The notes beneath the pieces are model-generated. The model was not told the origin of the DNA and did no database searches. It was given only the letters and a program-made list of their open reading frames with translations. From Pontibacter lucknowensis (GTDB lineage: Bacteria; Bacteroidota; Bacteroidia; Cytophagales; Hymenobacteraceae): a DNA stretch of 64,000 bases. Every line of letters starts with the position of its first letter. The stretch's first letter is position 1. Where the stretch lies: the NCBI RefSeq assembly GCF_900156415.1, contig NZ_FTNM01000001.1, positions 620,001 to 684,000 on the forward strand. The letters are read 5' to 3'. A program made the position numbers and the translations under genes. This document shows positions 52,130-61,281 of this stretch, piece after piece.

Positions 52130-53566
52130 ATGAGAAGATATCCCTTTTTAGTCTTTTCGCTGTTGCTGCTGTGCCTGACAGGTATAGCCCGGCCGGGTAT
52201 AGCCCAGTCGGCTGACTCGGTGCGGGTACTCACCATGCATGCGCTCTACGAGCAGGTGCTGGCGCATCACCCGCTGGCGGCTCAGGCAGCGCTGCTTGCC
52301 CGCCAGGCGGATCAGGAAATACGCATGGCCCGTGGTGGCTTTGACCCCATGTTGAGCAGCAAATATGGCGAGAAGCAGTTTTCGGACAAGGAGTACTATA
52401 CCTACTGGAACAACAGCCTGCGGGTGCCGTTGTGGTTTGGCCCCCAATTGCTGGCAGGCTATGAGCGCAACAGTGGCCCCTACCTGAATCCTGAAAAATA
52501 TACCCCCTCCAACGGACTAAGCTATGCAGGTATAGCCATACCGCTTGGCCAAGGCTTGTTTATGGACGAGCGCCGCTCCATCGTGCGGCAGGCGCAATTG
52601 CTGCCCCAGATGGCCGAAGCCGACCGCCTCAAGCTGGTAAACAAACTGCTGCTCGACGTGGCCAAAGACTACTGGGACTGGCTATACTATTATAATGAGG
52701 TACAGGTATACCGGGAGGCCCTGGAGCTAGCCGAAGTTCGCACCCGGGCTGTGAACGAGCGTGCCCGACAAGGTGACCTGGCTGCTATCGACACAGTAGA
52801 GGCACGCACCGAGGCCCTCAACCGCCGGGTATTATTGAGCGCCGCCCTGCAGCAGTACAACAACAGCAAGCTGCAGGTGGAGATGCACCTGTGGGACGAA
52901 GGCAATCAGCCGCTGGAGCTTGCCGCCAATGCCGTTCCTTCGGCGGAAGGCACCGAACTGGATCCACTTAGTCCCGAAGACCTGCAGGAATTAGTAGCGC
53001 TGGCCAAGGTCAACCATCCTGATATCGTCAAACTCGACCTGAAGGGACAACAGCTGGAAGTAGAGCGCCGCTTCGCCGCTGATAAACTCAAGCCGAAGCT
53101 GGATGTAGAGTATAATCTGCTGCAGAGCGACTTTTTTATGAACGGAGAAGCCTTTCAGGCGCCTTACATGCGCAACAACTACAAAGTGGGTATCAGCTTC
53201 AGCCAACCACTATTCTTGCGACAAGAACGTGGCAAACTGCAGCTCACCAAAATAAAGCAGCAGGAAGTAGGCTTTCAGCAGTCATTTACTTTAAGGGCAA
53301 TCGAAAATGCGGTGCAGATGGTGTACAATGAGTGGCTGGCATTGGAAGAGCAGCTTGCGCTGCAGGAGCAAATGGTGGTTAATGCCCGCATCTTACAGGA
53401 AGGCGAAATCGTGAAATTCAGAGCAGGCGAAAGTTCTCTTTTCCTAATCAATTCACGTGAGCAGAAGCTACTGGAGTCACAGATCAAGCTCTATGATCTG
53501 CGCAGCAAATACGCTAAAATCAAAGCCCAACTCTACTGGTCAGCTGGTAACATGCAGCAGGAATAA
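52130..53566 (+). CDS. TolC-family outer-membrane efflux protein
   Basis: 478 residues from the ATG at 52130; the 39-base longer frame overlaps hlyD and lacks the signal at its start. Signal peptide (LVFSLLLLCLTGIARPGIAQ), then the two OEP repeats of long helices with short barrel strands (LLDVAKDYWDWLYYYNEVQV, LRAIENAVQMVYNEWLALEEQ). It forms the outer-membrane exit channel. Two AGGTATAG-type copies occur side by side in the signal peptide (Gly-Ile-Ala twice). It is last in the operon; no clear terminator follows. Confidence 0.93.
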   Translation: MRRYPFLVFSLLLLCLTGIARPGIAQSADSVRVLTMHALYEQVLAHHPLAAQAALLARQADQEIRMARGGFDPMLSSKYGEKQFSDKEYYTYWNNSLRVPLWFGPQLLAGYERNSGPYLNPEKYTPSNGLSYAGIAIPLGQGLFMDERRSIVRQAQLLPQMAEADRLKLVNKLLLDVAKDYWDWLYYYNEVQVYREALELAEVRTRAVNERARQGDLAAIDTVEARTEALNRRVLLSAALQQYNNSKLQVEMHLWDEGNQPLELAANAVPSAEGTELDPLSPEDLQELVALAKVNHPDIVKLDLKGQQLEVERRFAADKLKPKLDVEYNLLQSDFFMNGEAFQAPYMRNNYKVGISFSQPLFLRQERGKLQLTKIKQQEVGFQQSFTLRAIENAVQMVYNEWLALEEQLALQEQMVVNARILQEGEIVKFRAGESSLFLINSREQKLLESQIKLYDLRSKYAKIKAQLYWSAGNMQQE

Positions 53567-54093
53567 ACCTCAATTCTAAAAATTATAGCAAGCACCTGTG
53601 GATAAGTGTGAGTTATCAACAAAGTTGCTAACATATTTAGTCGCCTTCTAAAAAAGTTAGTTTAAGAAGATTGTTTTGGAATTAAAAGGAGGGCGGCGGG
53701 GCTATACCTGCAAATAGCTTAATGATGATTGTTGAATTGCTGATGGTTGAAGAATAAATTGTTGCTTGTTAATTGTTGGGTGCATGATTAGCCCACCCTG
53801 CCCCTCCGGGGAGAGGATTATCTCTGCACGATCCAGGCAGTTCGGGACCTTCGCTATAGAGGCAGCCATATCCAATAAATTCACTCCTAAAAAGCTCTTC
53901 GGGACAGCCATATCCCGAAAAACTGTTGGGGATGTCCACAGCCTGTGTGTAAGTTTTGCAGGAATACAGGAACAAGGATATTCCCTGCAGAAATGCTTTC
54001 GGACTTAAAGGTCCGAAAGACCGCTTAATCGCGGACGATGTTTCGGTGTAACGTCGCTACAACTCAAACTCCCAACTTTTCCTTACCAAACTC
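53567..54093. other. long intergenic region with paired DnaA-box-like sites and repeats
   Basis: 527 bases. TGTGGATAA (53597-53605) and TTATCAACA (53613-53621) form an inverted pair of DnaA-box-like sites. From 53790 on there is repeated material: CAGCCATATCC at 53863-53873 and again at 53905-53915, TTCGGGA...TCCCGAA (53898-53918), and a 9-bp perfect hairpin CTTTCGGAC/GTCCGAAAG (53996-54019). Short ORFs here look non-coding. Confidence 0.55.
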
Positions 54094-56757
54094 TCACAGC
54101 CTCCCTCCTATCACCACCCGTTCTTTGTGCACGCTCTTCTGCCCATCCAGCCCGAAGAGCTCGATATAGAACAGGTAGTAGCCGATAGCGGCTTTAGTGC
54201 CATCCTGTCGGGTGCCGTCCCAGCGGAAGAAACCTGTGGAGGCTAGCAGTTCGTTCCGCACCAACTTGCGTATCTCCCGGCCCTGTGCGTCAAAGATGGT
54301 GATGTTGGCCACAAAGCCCGATTGGTCAGTACTGTAATTGACGGTAGTGAAATCTTCATACCCATCGTCATCCGGCGAGAAAACCTTGGGCTCAATGCTG
54401 AACACATGCTGTGCCGCTATACCTGGCTGTGACTGCGAATTAAGGTAGCCGGGCGTAGCGCCTAGCGAAGTAGCAGCTGAATGAAAGTTGTCTGCCGAGG
54501 TCGGGCCGTCCAGCCGGATCCGTTCCAGCGAAATGCCGTTGCGGTCGTCGATCAGGCTAAAGTGCATGCGCTCACTGTAGTCGAAACGGTCTGCGATGCG
54601 GCTAGCTGTCTGCAGAAGCACCACAGATCCGGCCGCGTCGGGATAAGAGGGTAGTGACACCATTCTTAAAAAAGTCTCCTCGCGGGCAGCGGGATAGTTA
54701 TTTTTAATGTTTTCCGGATTGGCGGTGAGCACTACGTAAGCACCCGGCTCCAGCACATAATTGGCTGTCGTGATCACGCGCCGATTGGCAATGCTGTCAT
54801 TGCTGACGTTAGCCAAGTACCAGTTTTGCAGGTTGATGAATTTATCGCTGCGATTGACAAGCTCTACAAAGTCTACACCACCCGGCCTTGGGTTGAACAA
54901 CACTTCGTTGATCACCACATCGCCAGGCTCAGGTGTGGAGGGCAAGGCAAAGGTAGCTGTGAGCGGTTGTGAGCTGAGGTTACCGGCGCAGTCGCGTATA
55001 CCTGTGGCGGTCAAGGTATACAGTTGCCGCTCCTGGAGGGGGTTAGCCAGCTGCAGCACCACTTCTTCAAATAGCGGCGAAGCAACCTGTCCGGCAGCTA
55101 TACCAATACCTGCCGGACTCAAGGTATAGCGGCTCACTGCAGCAACCTGTGCACTGTCCAGCCGCTCGTTAAAACGCAGCAACAGCCGGTCGGGTGCCAG
55201 TGCCGTCACGCCAAGCAAGACAGGCGGTGTGTTGTCAGGTATAGAGGCGGCTACGGAGTTGGGTTGGGCAGGCGTCCCGCCGCGAGCGTCATTGGAGGCA
55301 ATCCAGTTATCGGCGCCGGCGCAGGGATTTGTCACATCAATCATCTCCAGACTCCAGCCACCGTTGCGCTTGGCATTGTCGCGGTACCAGGCATCGTTGT
55401 AGTTCACAGCATAGATCAGACGACCATTGGGCTGGCGCAGTTGCAGCAGCTCGCCGGTGTTGTTCAGGCTCGGAAAATTGCTGATACCGATCACGCGGCC
55501 AAACTGGCTAAAATTGGCCACCTGCACATTCGGCACCACCACCGCATACTCTCCGGGCTGCAGGAGCACGTTGGGCAGTGTGGTGGTAGAAGTGGCATCC
55601 GAGTAGCGTATACCTTGCAGCATGAGCACCTTCTCGGTCGGGTTGTGCAGCTCGATATACTCCACGGCAGGCAGCCCGGTGGCAGGCGTTTCACGGGCCA
55701 TGATCTCGGTGATCAGCAGTTCGTTATACCCGGGCAGCACAGGCGGCAGCGCATATTGGAAAGTCAGCTCCACCGGCCCCTGTAAAGTATTGCCATACAG
55801 GTCAGCTATACCTGCCACCGCAATCGTATTGGCTCCGTTCCGTAGTGACTGCGCAAATGTGAGCAGCACGGTCCCGTTTTCTGTAAGTTCAGCGGATGCT
55901 GGCTTAGCGCTACCGTTTAAGGTATAGTTTGCTGTATTTTGGGCTGCTGTAGGATTGAGCGGCTCATTAAAACGCAACTCCAGCGACTGTGTGCTCAATG
56001 GCTGAGCGTTTTCTAACACGGGTGGCCTAGTATCGGTGATCCGAAAATCATCAAAGTAAAAGCGCTGACTGTTGGCTGAGCTATACCTGACCAGCACCCC
56101 GAAGTAAGCGGAACGTCTGTGTGCAGCATCTGTTACGGAGCCTTGGCTTCTGTAGCTTTGGCCTGTTCCGGTCACATCTATTTCCAACTGCCAGGTATAG
56201 TCCAGCCCTCGCGTTACCCGCACCCGCACGATATTATTAGAGGTCGCCACAGTTTTATCCTCGCCATTGATGATGATGACTGGTGATTTACCGGCGTCTT
56301 TCCGGAAGAGGCTCACTTCGTCGGGCGTACCTCCAATGCGCACGAAATAGCCGTTTGCATCAGCAGCTTTAAGGTCTTCTTTGTCTGAGATCAGGAAGAT
56401 GTCGGCATAGTTGCTGGCAGAAGTCGCCAGGCGCAGGTTGGCCCAAAACTCCCAAACAGTACCTACCGCCGCCTGCGAGGGCGTGGACAGGTATAGCACA
56501 GTGCCCGTCACTGCCGGCCCGCTACTCTGCAATTGGTTCTGGGGATTTACGATAAAGCCGTTCACATCGCCAGTCCAGGTGGGATTCTGAGTGAAGTTGC
56601 CATCAGAGAAGTCATCCTGAAGTTGGGCTGTGGCAAGGTATGGCAGGAACAGGAGCAACAGGCCTGCAATTAGTACCTTTTGAGCAATTACTGACCTGGT
56701 GGCATGAGAAATGCAGTGAATTATACCCGCAACCAGCCGCATCACCCATTTTGCCAT
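54094..56757 (-). CDS. secreted multidomain protein with two lamin-tail domains
   Basis: 887 residues from the ATG at 56757 (an ATG at 56742 is the alternative; the frame is open to 57066). The signal helix is VLIAGLLLLFLPYLATAQ. Next come a laminin-G-like domain (about 48-245), Ig-like segments (LELRFNEPLNPTAAQNTANYTL; LLLRFNERLDSAQVAAVSRYTL), lamin-tail domain 1 (LLITEIMA...EYIELHNPTEKV), lamin-tail domain 2 (DVVINEVLFNPRPGGVDFVELVNRS), and a FlgD-like Ig C-terminal domain. Such proteins are surface or matrix proteins; the C-terminal domain resembles type IX secretion end domains. Function is not known. Confidence 0.85.
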   Translation of the reverse strand: MAKWVMRLVAGIIHCISHATRSVIAQKVLIAGLLLLFLPYLATAQLQDDFSDGNFTQNPTWTGDVNGFIVNPQNQLQSSGPAVTGTVLYLSTPSQAAVGTVWEFWANLRLATSASNYADIFLISDKEDLKAADANGYFVRIGGTPDEVSLFRKDAGKSPVIIINGEDKTVATSNNIVRVRVTRGLDYTWQLEIDVTGTGQSYRSQGSVTDAAHRRSAYFGVLVRYSSANSQRFYFDDFRITDTRPPVLENAQPLSTQSLELRFNEPLNPTAAQNTANYTLNGSAKPASAELTENGTVLLTFAQSLRNGANTIAVAGIADLYGNTLQGPVELTFQYALPPVLPGYNELLITEIMARETPATGLPAVEYIELHNPTEKVLMLQGIRYSDATSTTTLPNVLLQPGEYAVVVPNVQVANFSQFGRVIGISNFPSLNNTGELLQLRQPNGRLIYAVNYNDAWYRDNAKRNGGWSLEMIDVTNPCAGADNWIASNDARGGTPAQPNSVAASIPDNTPPVLLGVTALAPDRLLLRFNERLDSAQVAAVSRYTLSPAGIGIAAGQVASPLFEEVVLQLANPLQERQLYTLTATGIRDCAGNLSSQPLTATFALPSTPEPGDVVINEVLFNPRPGGVDFVELVNRSDKFINLQNWYLANVSNDSIANRRVITTANYVLEPGAYVVLTANPENIKNNYPAAREETFLRMVSLPSYPDAAGSVVLLQTASRIADRFDYSERMHFSLIDDRNGISLERIRLDGPTSADNFHSAATSLGATPGYLNSQSQPGIAAQHVFSIEPKVFSPDDDGYEDFTTVNYSTDQSGFVANITIFDAQGREIRKLVRNELLASTGFFRWDGTRQDGTKAAIGYYLFYIELFGLDGQKSVHKERVVIGGRL

Positions 56758-57085
56758 GCTGAGAGAATCTTGGTTAACAGCCTGGCAATCGATGCAACTC
56801 CCGGTTACCTGGTCTGCTACCAGCACTTTATTCAAGAGAGGAAAGCCGGATTCTGTATTTACAAATGCTTGGCGTAAAGTTTGTTTCATGCGCAGATATT
56901 GTGGTGAAAACTTACGAACTTCGCAGCCGCAAAAGGAAAAGCAAAGGCAAACATTTAGACACTCACAGGTCTTCGGAGACGCAGTGAGGTCAGGAAACCG
57001 GCCACTTTTGAAAGATTTAGAACTTTTACGCGACTCAGATAAGTTAGTTAGTGGAACATAACACATTAACCATATACCCTAAACA
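56758..57085. other. divergent intergenic region, lamin-tail gene / asd
   Basis: About 330 bases if the lamin-tail gene starts at 56757; part may be coding if an upstream start is used. No clear promoter boxes or RNA. Confidence 0.4.
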
Positions 57086-58075
57086 ATGAAAGTAGCAGTA
57101 GTAGGCGCCACTGGACTAGTGGGCGGCGAGATTTTGAAAGTACTGGCGGAGCGCGACTTCCCGGTAACGGAATTATTGTTGGTTGCTTCTGAAAGATCTG
57201 TTGGTAAACAGATGGAGTTTAAGGGTAAACAGATAAAGGTAATCGGGATGCAGGACGCGATCGCGGCCGCCCCGCAAATTGCTATTTTCTCGGCAGGCGG
57301 CAGCACCTCTACCGAGTGGGCCCCTAAGTTTGCAGAGGCAGGGATCGTGGTAGTCGACAATTCATCGGCCTGGCGCATGGACCCCAGCAAGAAACTGGTG
57401 GTACCCGAGATCAATGCCAAAGAATTGACGAAAGAAGACAAGATCATTGCCAACCCGAACTGCTCTACCATCCAGATGGTGGTAGCCCTGAACAAGCTGC
57501 ACGAAGAGTTGCAGGCGAAGCGCATTGTCGTGAGCACTTATCAGTCCGTGACAGGTACAGGCGTAAAGGCGGTGGAGCAACTCATGAACGAGCGCGAGGG
57601 CAAAGAGGGCGAGAAAGCTTACCCTTATACCATCGACCTGAACGTGCTGCCGCACATCGACGTGTTCCAGGACAACGGCTATACCAAAGAAGAGATGAAA
57701 ATGATCCTCGAAACCAAGAAGATCATGGGCGACGACTCTATCCGGGTAACGGCTACAGCAGTGCGTATACCTGTGATGGGTGGTCACTCCGAGTCGGTGA
57801 ACGTGGAGTTCGAGAAGGATTTCACCTTAGACGAGGTATACCGCATTCTGAACGAGACAGAAGGCGTGAAGGTAGTAGACGACGTAAAGAACCTGCAATA
57901 CCCAATGCCAAAAGACGCACACGGTAAGGATGACGTTCTGGTTGGACGTGTACGTCTGGACGAAACGCAGCCACGCACCTTGAACATGTGGATCGTAGCC
58001 GATAACCTGCGCAAAGGCGCCGCGACCAATGCGGTGCAGATTGCCGAGTATTTGGTGAAGCAGGGATTGGTGTAA
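57086..58075 (+). CDS. asd: aspartate-semialdehyde dehydrogenase
   Basis: 329 residues. NADP loop MKVAVVGATGLVGGEIL, active-site Cys in NPNCSTIQM, acid/base His in VMGGHSESV and C-terminal DNLRKGAATNAVQIAEYL. It reduces aspartyl phosphate to aspartate semialdehyde for Lys, Thr, Met and diaminopimelate. It is monocistronic with a terminator 26 bases downstream. Confidence 0.97.
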   Translation: MKVAVVGATGLVGGEILKVLAERDFPVTELLLVASERSVGKQMEFKGKQIKVIGMQDAIAAAPQIAIFSAGGSTSTEWAPKFAEAGIVVVDNSSAWRMDPSKKLVVPEINAKELTKEDKIIANPNCSTIQMVVALNKLHEELQAKRIVVSTYQSVTGTGVKAVEQLMNEREGKEGEKAYPYTIDLNVLPHIDVFQDNGYTKEEMKMILETKKIMGDDSIRVTATAVRIPVMGGHSESVNVEFEKDFTLDEVYRILNETEGVKVVDDVKNLQYPMPKDAHGKDDVLVGRVRLDETQPRTLNMWIVADNLRKGAATNAVQIAEYLVKQGLV

Positions 58076-58101
58076 GTTTCAAGAGGATTAATTAAAAAAC
58101 G

Positions 58102-58134
58102 AAAAAGGAAGCTCTTGAAGGGGCTTCCTTTTTT
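58102..58134 (+). terminator. intrinsic terminator of asd
   Basis: AAAAAGGAAGC, a 10-base loop region, GCTTCCTTTTTT. Confidence 0.85.
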
Positions 58135-58279
58135 ATTCTAACAAACCGGTAAAAAGTGTAATCCAAAAAGAACTTGCTGACTTTTCTATTATGCTGCATT
58201 TATGTGCTTCTAACACTCAATTCTCTTGCTAGAACATGTAACTTATGCCTGCATATTTAAGCTCTCTGCGCCAAAGATC

Positions 58280-58822
58280 ATGAAACTCCAATATATCCAT
58301 ACCGAAAGGCTCGTGCTTGTACCTTTCACGCTTGCGGCAGCCCGCGCACTTTATGGCGGTGACAATGGTGTGCTTACATACCTTGGCTTGCAGATAACTC
58401 CTCTTTGGCCCGACCAGGAGAGCATGGATACATTGCCCAGGATTATCAAAAGACTCGAGCAGTTACCCGAACCGACTGGCTTTGAGTCGTGGATGATCGT
58501 GCTGAAACACAATGCCACTGTAATCGGTGACGCTGGTTTTAAGGGGCTCCCGAATCAGGACGGGGCTGTGGACATCGGCTATTCAATCATAGAGCAGGAA
58601 CAGCAGAAAGGGTATGGATTGGAAACGGCCAAAGGATTGGTAGACTGGGCGTCTCAGCAAAATGGGGTGAAAGCAGTGACGGCCAGTTGCCTCTTAGAAA
58701 ACACGGCCTCTATCCGAATACTCGAAAAACTGGGCATGCAGGAACTGGTCAGAGATGATGAAGTCATTTACTGGAAGCTGGAGAATAAAAGGGCAGGTGT
58801 ACCTGTTGCCACGCCGCAGTAG
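58280..58822 (+). CDS. GNAT-family acetyltransferase (RimJ/RimL-like)
   Basis: 180 residues from the ATG at 58280; 18 extra upstream codons are not conserved-looking. TERLVLVPFT at the N-terminus, then the acetyl-CoA loop EQEQQKGYGLETAKGLVDWA (QxxGxG/A type) and ASCLLENTASIRILEKLGM. It acetylates an unknown amine or protein N-terminus. It is convergent with the FAD monooxygenase. Confidence 0.9.
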   Translation: MKLQYIHTERLVLVPFTLAAARALYGGDNGVLTYLGLQITPLWPDQESMDTLPRIIKRLEQLPEPTGFESWMIVLKHNATVIGDAGFKGLPNQDGAVDIGYSIIEQEQQKGYGLETAKGLVDWASQQNGVKAVTASCLLENTASIRILEKLGMQELVRDDEVIYWKLENKRAGVPVATPQ

Positions 58823-58870
58823 CAGCTTATTCTTTTCAACACACAAGGAAAACGAACTCCCAGGTCCTGA

Positions 58871-60013
58871 TCAGAAATCCACCCGATACAAATCCTCCAT
58901 TTGCCGCTGGGTAATGAACCGGGGCATGGCACGGAAAAGCGTGTTGCGGAGCTTACCTAACAAGGGGTTTCTCCAGTGCGCCACTTCTCCCAGTGTGCGG
59001 GAAAGACCGATCACTTTAGCTGTGCGGGCCTTCCGGCGTTTCTCGTAGCGCTTAAGGGCACTGGCCAGCACAGGTTCCTGCTTCAGACATTGGGCCAGTA
59101 CCACAGCATCCTCTATAGCCTGACAGGCGCCCTGCCCCATGTTGGGCGTAGTGGCGTGGGCTGCATCACCGAGCAAGACTATACGGCCGTATACAAAATG
59201 TTTCAGAGGCTTCAGGTCAGCGATGTCGTTCCAAATGAGTTGGTCTTGTGAAGTGGAAGCCAGCACAGCCTCTACAGGCGAATGCACCATTTCGAAGTGG
59301 CGGGCAAGTTTTTCGGGAGTCATGCGGCGCATCTTTTCATCACGCTGCGGAGCATTGATGCAGGCATACCAGTAAATCTTGTCGCCCTGCAAAGGCGCTA
59401 TACCTACCCTGCCTTCCGGTGCCCAGGTCTCTGCTGATATCATTTTGTTGATCTCCACCCCCGGATTGTCGATCACGGCACGCCAGCAGGTATAGCCGGC
59501 GTAGCGCGGGATGCTGTCAGGTATAAGTTGCTGCCGTACAACCGAGCTGATTCCGTCAGCAGCGATCAGCAGATCGGCCGTGGCATGGGTGCCATCGGCG
59601 AACATGACCTGCACCTGGTCACCGTTTTGCTCCACAGTTTCACAGCGCTTGCCCAGTACCAAAGAATCTGGTGCGAGGTGGCTCAACAGCACTTCGTGCA
59701 GGTCGGCGCGGTGTATCACAAAGTTGTTGATGCCGTACTTGTTGCTCAGCCGGCGGGTGTCCATGTTGCTGATCTCCTGGCCGTGCTCGTCGAAGATCAC
59801 CAGTGCATCGAGCTGCTTGCCTCTTGCGACCACATCGTCCATCACACCGAGCCTTTGCAGGCCCTGCATCGCATTGGCGGCAAGTCCTACGCCAGCACCC
59901 AGTCCTCTGAACTTAGGAGCTGCCTCGTACACGGTGGTGTCTATACCTGCCTGCTGCAGCGCAAGTGCCGCACACAGTCCTCCGATTCCGCCTCCTACTA
60001 CTATGGCTTTCAT
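58871..60013 (-). CDS. FAD-dependent aromatic-type monooxygenase
   Basis: 380 residues. FAD motif IVVGGGIGGLCAALALQQAGI (two pieces), the middle DG motif LLIADGISS-type (LLIAADGISSVVR), and GDAAHATTPNMGQGACQAIEDA. It resembles the salicylate/zeaxanthin-epoxidase group that hydroxylates or epoxidises small molecules with NAD(P)H. The substrate is unknown. The next gene on the same strand starts 68 bases upstream. Confidence 0.92.
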   Translation of the reverse strand: MKAIVVGGGIGGLCAALALQQAGIDTTVYEAAPKFRGLGAGVGLAANAMQGLQRLGVMDDVVARGKQLDALVIFDEHGQEISNMDTRRLSNKYGINNFVIHRADLHEVLLSHLAPDSLVLGKRCETVEQNGDQVQVMFADGTHATADLLIAADGISSVVRQQLIPDSIPRYAGYTCWRAVIDNPGVEINKMISAETWAPEGRVGIAPLQGDKIYWYACINAPQRDEKMRRMTPEKLARHFEMVHSPVEAVLASTSQDQLIWNDIADLKPLKHFVYGRIVLLGDAAHATTPNMGQGACQAIEDAVVLAQCLKQEPVLASALKRYEKRRKARTAKVIGLSRTLGEVAHWRNPLLGKLRNTLFRAMPRFITQRQMEDLYRVDF

Positions 60014-60081
60014 AAATGAGATGTGTTTCTATACCTTATACTGACAGAACAAGAAAAGTGACTTGTTTGATCCGGCAAGTT

Positions 60082-61164
60082 TTACTTGGCAGAGGCATCG
60101 TGGTAGCTTACCTCTTCCTCTTCCACAGAAGCGCGGCCAAACACCTTGGCCACCCACTTTGGCAGGAAGATAGAGCCCAGCACCAGGTATGGGTAGTAAG
60201 TGATGAGGCGGTAAAGCACCACCACGATGTTGCTGAAGCGGCCCAGGAACAAGCCGAAGAAGCTCGGGAAAGCCATCTCAACTATACCTGCCCCACCCGG
60301 CGTAATGGCAACCAGCATCACGATCCAGAAGATCAGATTGCGGGAGATGATGAGCATGTGCTCGGCAAAGGTCACATCGGTAAAGGCTGCGATCAGGCAG
60401 TTGAGCAGGAAGTAGCGGGCACTCCACACAAAAATAGTAGAGATGATGGCCCGGGCCCAATAGTTAAAGTCTTTGCCGCGCAGCTGTTGCGAGGCCCATA
60501 CGATCTCGTTGCCATGGTGGAAGGCGTTGATGCGCCACTTGCGCAGCAGCTTCCAGCCGGTCAGCTTCAGCAGAATCCACTTGAAAGCACGCGGACGTAC
60601 AAACAAGGCATAGATCATAATGAAGGTATAGACAGCGATGAGGGTATAGCTGATGTAAAATGCGGTTTTGAGTGCGTTGACATCGGTAGCCGAGAGGCCA
60701 AAGTCAGGGAATACCTCACCCTGCGTGGCCAGCAGTGCAATAGGAGCCGCTATGATGAAGAACATGTTGTCGAGCACGGCCGTGAGCATGACGTAAGCCA
60801 GCGACTTGCCCAGCGGTATACCTTCTTTGTTGAGCACAATGGTGGCAATGGTAGTACCACCCACTACTGAGGGCGTAATGGCCGAGGCAAACTCCCAGAG
60901 CATAATTACATCGAGGCTGTTGCGCCAGGTCAGGAACTTGTCGGTGAGGCTGCGGATGCGGTACATGTAGCCCAGGTCACGGATCACAAGCACGAGCAGC
61001 GCAGCGGCCAGCCACCACCAATTGGCTTCGGCTATACCTTTCAGATCACTGAGCTTATCGTCTTTGATGAACAGCCAGGCCGTAGCGCCCAAACCCAGCA
61101 GTACCGGGATCAGGATCTTAATCGGACTAAAGTTCTTCAGTATGGTCTTTTTATTCTGGTCCAT
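60082..61164 (-). CDS. YbhN/UPF0104-type membrane protein (LPG synthase TM region)
   Basis: 360 residues, eight to nine membrane helices. The family motif EFASAITPSVVGGTTIATIVLNKEG (two pieces) and PGGAGIVEMAFPSFFG are characteristic. These proteins share the flippase part of lysylphosphatidylglycerol synthases but lack the synthase domain. The function is probably lipid movement or membrane homeostasis. It starts 117 bases after the scpA stop. Confidence 0.88.
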   Translation of the reverse strand: MDQNKKTILKNFSPIKILIPVLLGLGATAWLFIKDDKLSDLKGIAEANWWWLAAALLVLVIRDLGYMYRIRSLTDKFLTWRNSLDVIMLWEFASAITPSVVGGTTIATIVLNKEGIPLGKSLAYVMLTAVLDNMFFIIAAPIALLATQGEVFPDFGLSATDVNALKTAFYISYTLIAVYTFIMIYALFVRPRAFKWILLKLTGWKLLRKWRINAFHHGNEIVWASQQLRGKDFNYWARAIISTIFVWSARYFLLNCLIAAFTDVTFAEHMLIISRNLIFWIVMLVAITPGGAGIVEMAFPSFFGLFLGRFSNIVVVLYRLITYYPYLVLGSIFLPKWVAKVFGRASVEEEEVSYHDASAK

Positions 61165-61281
61165 TCAGGCTATCGTAACCCAGCTTTTTGCGCTTGCTCT
61201 TAGCGGCTGACGTGCAAAACTACTTAACTATTCGGCAACTCGGGGGAAACAGTTCGGCTTTTTCAGGATTTCCGGGAAATG

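Noticed and set aside
53769..53975. 68-codon minus-strand frame in the gap after tolC
   Set aside because: It runs through repeats and hairpins, with Gly-Tyr-Gly-Cys repeated because of the direct DNA repeat; no start signal or family.
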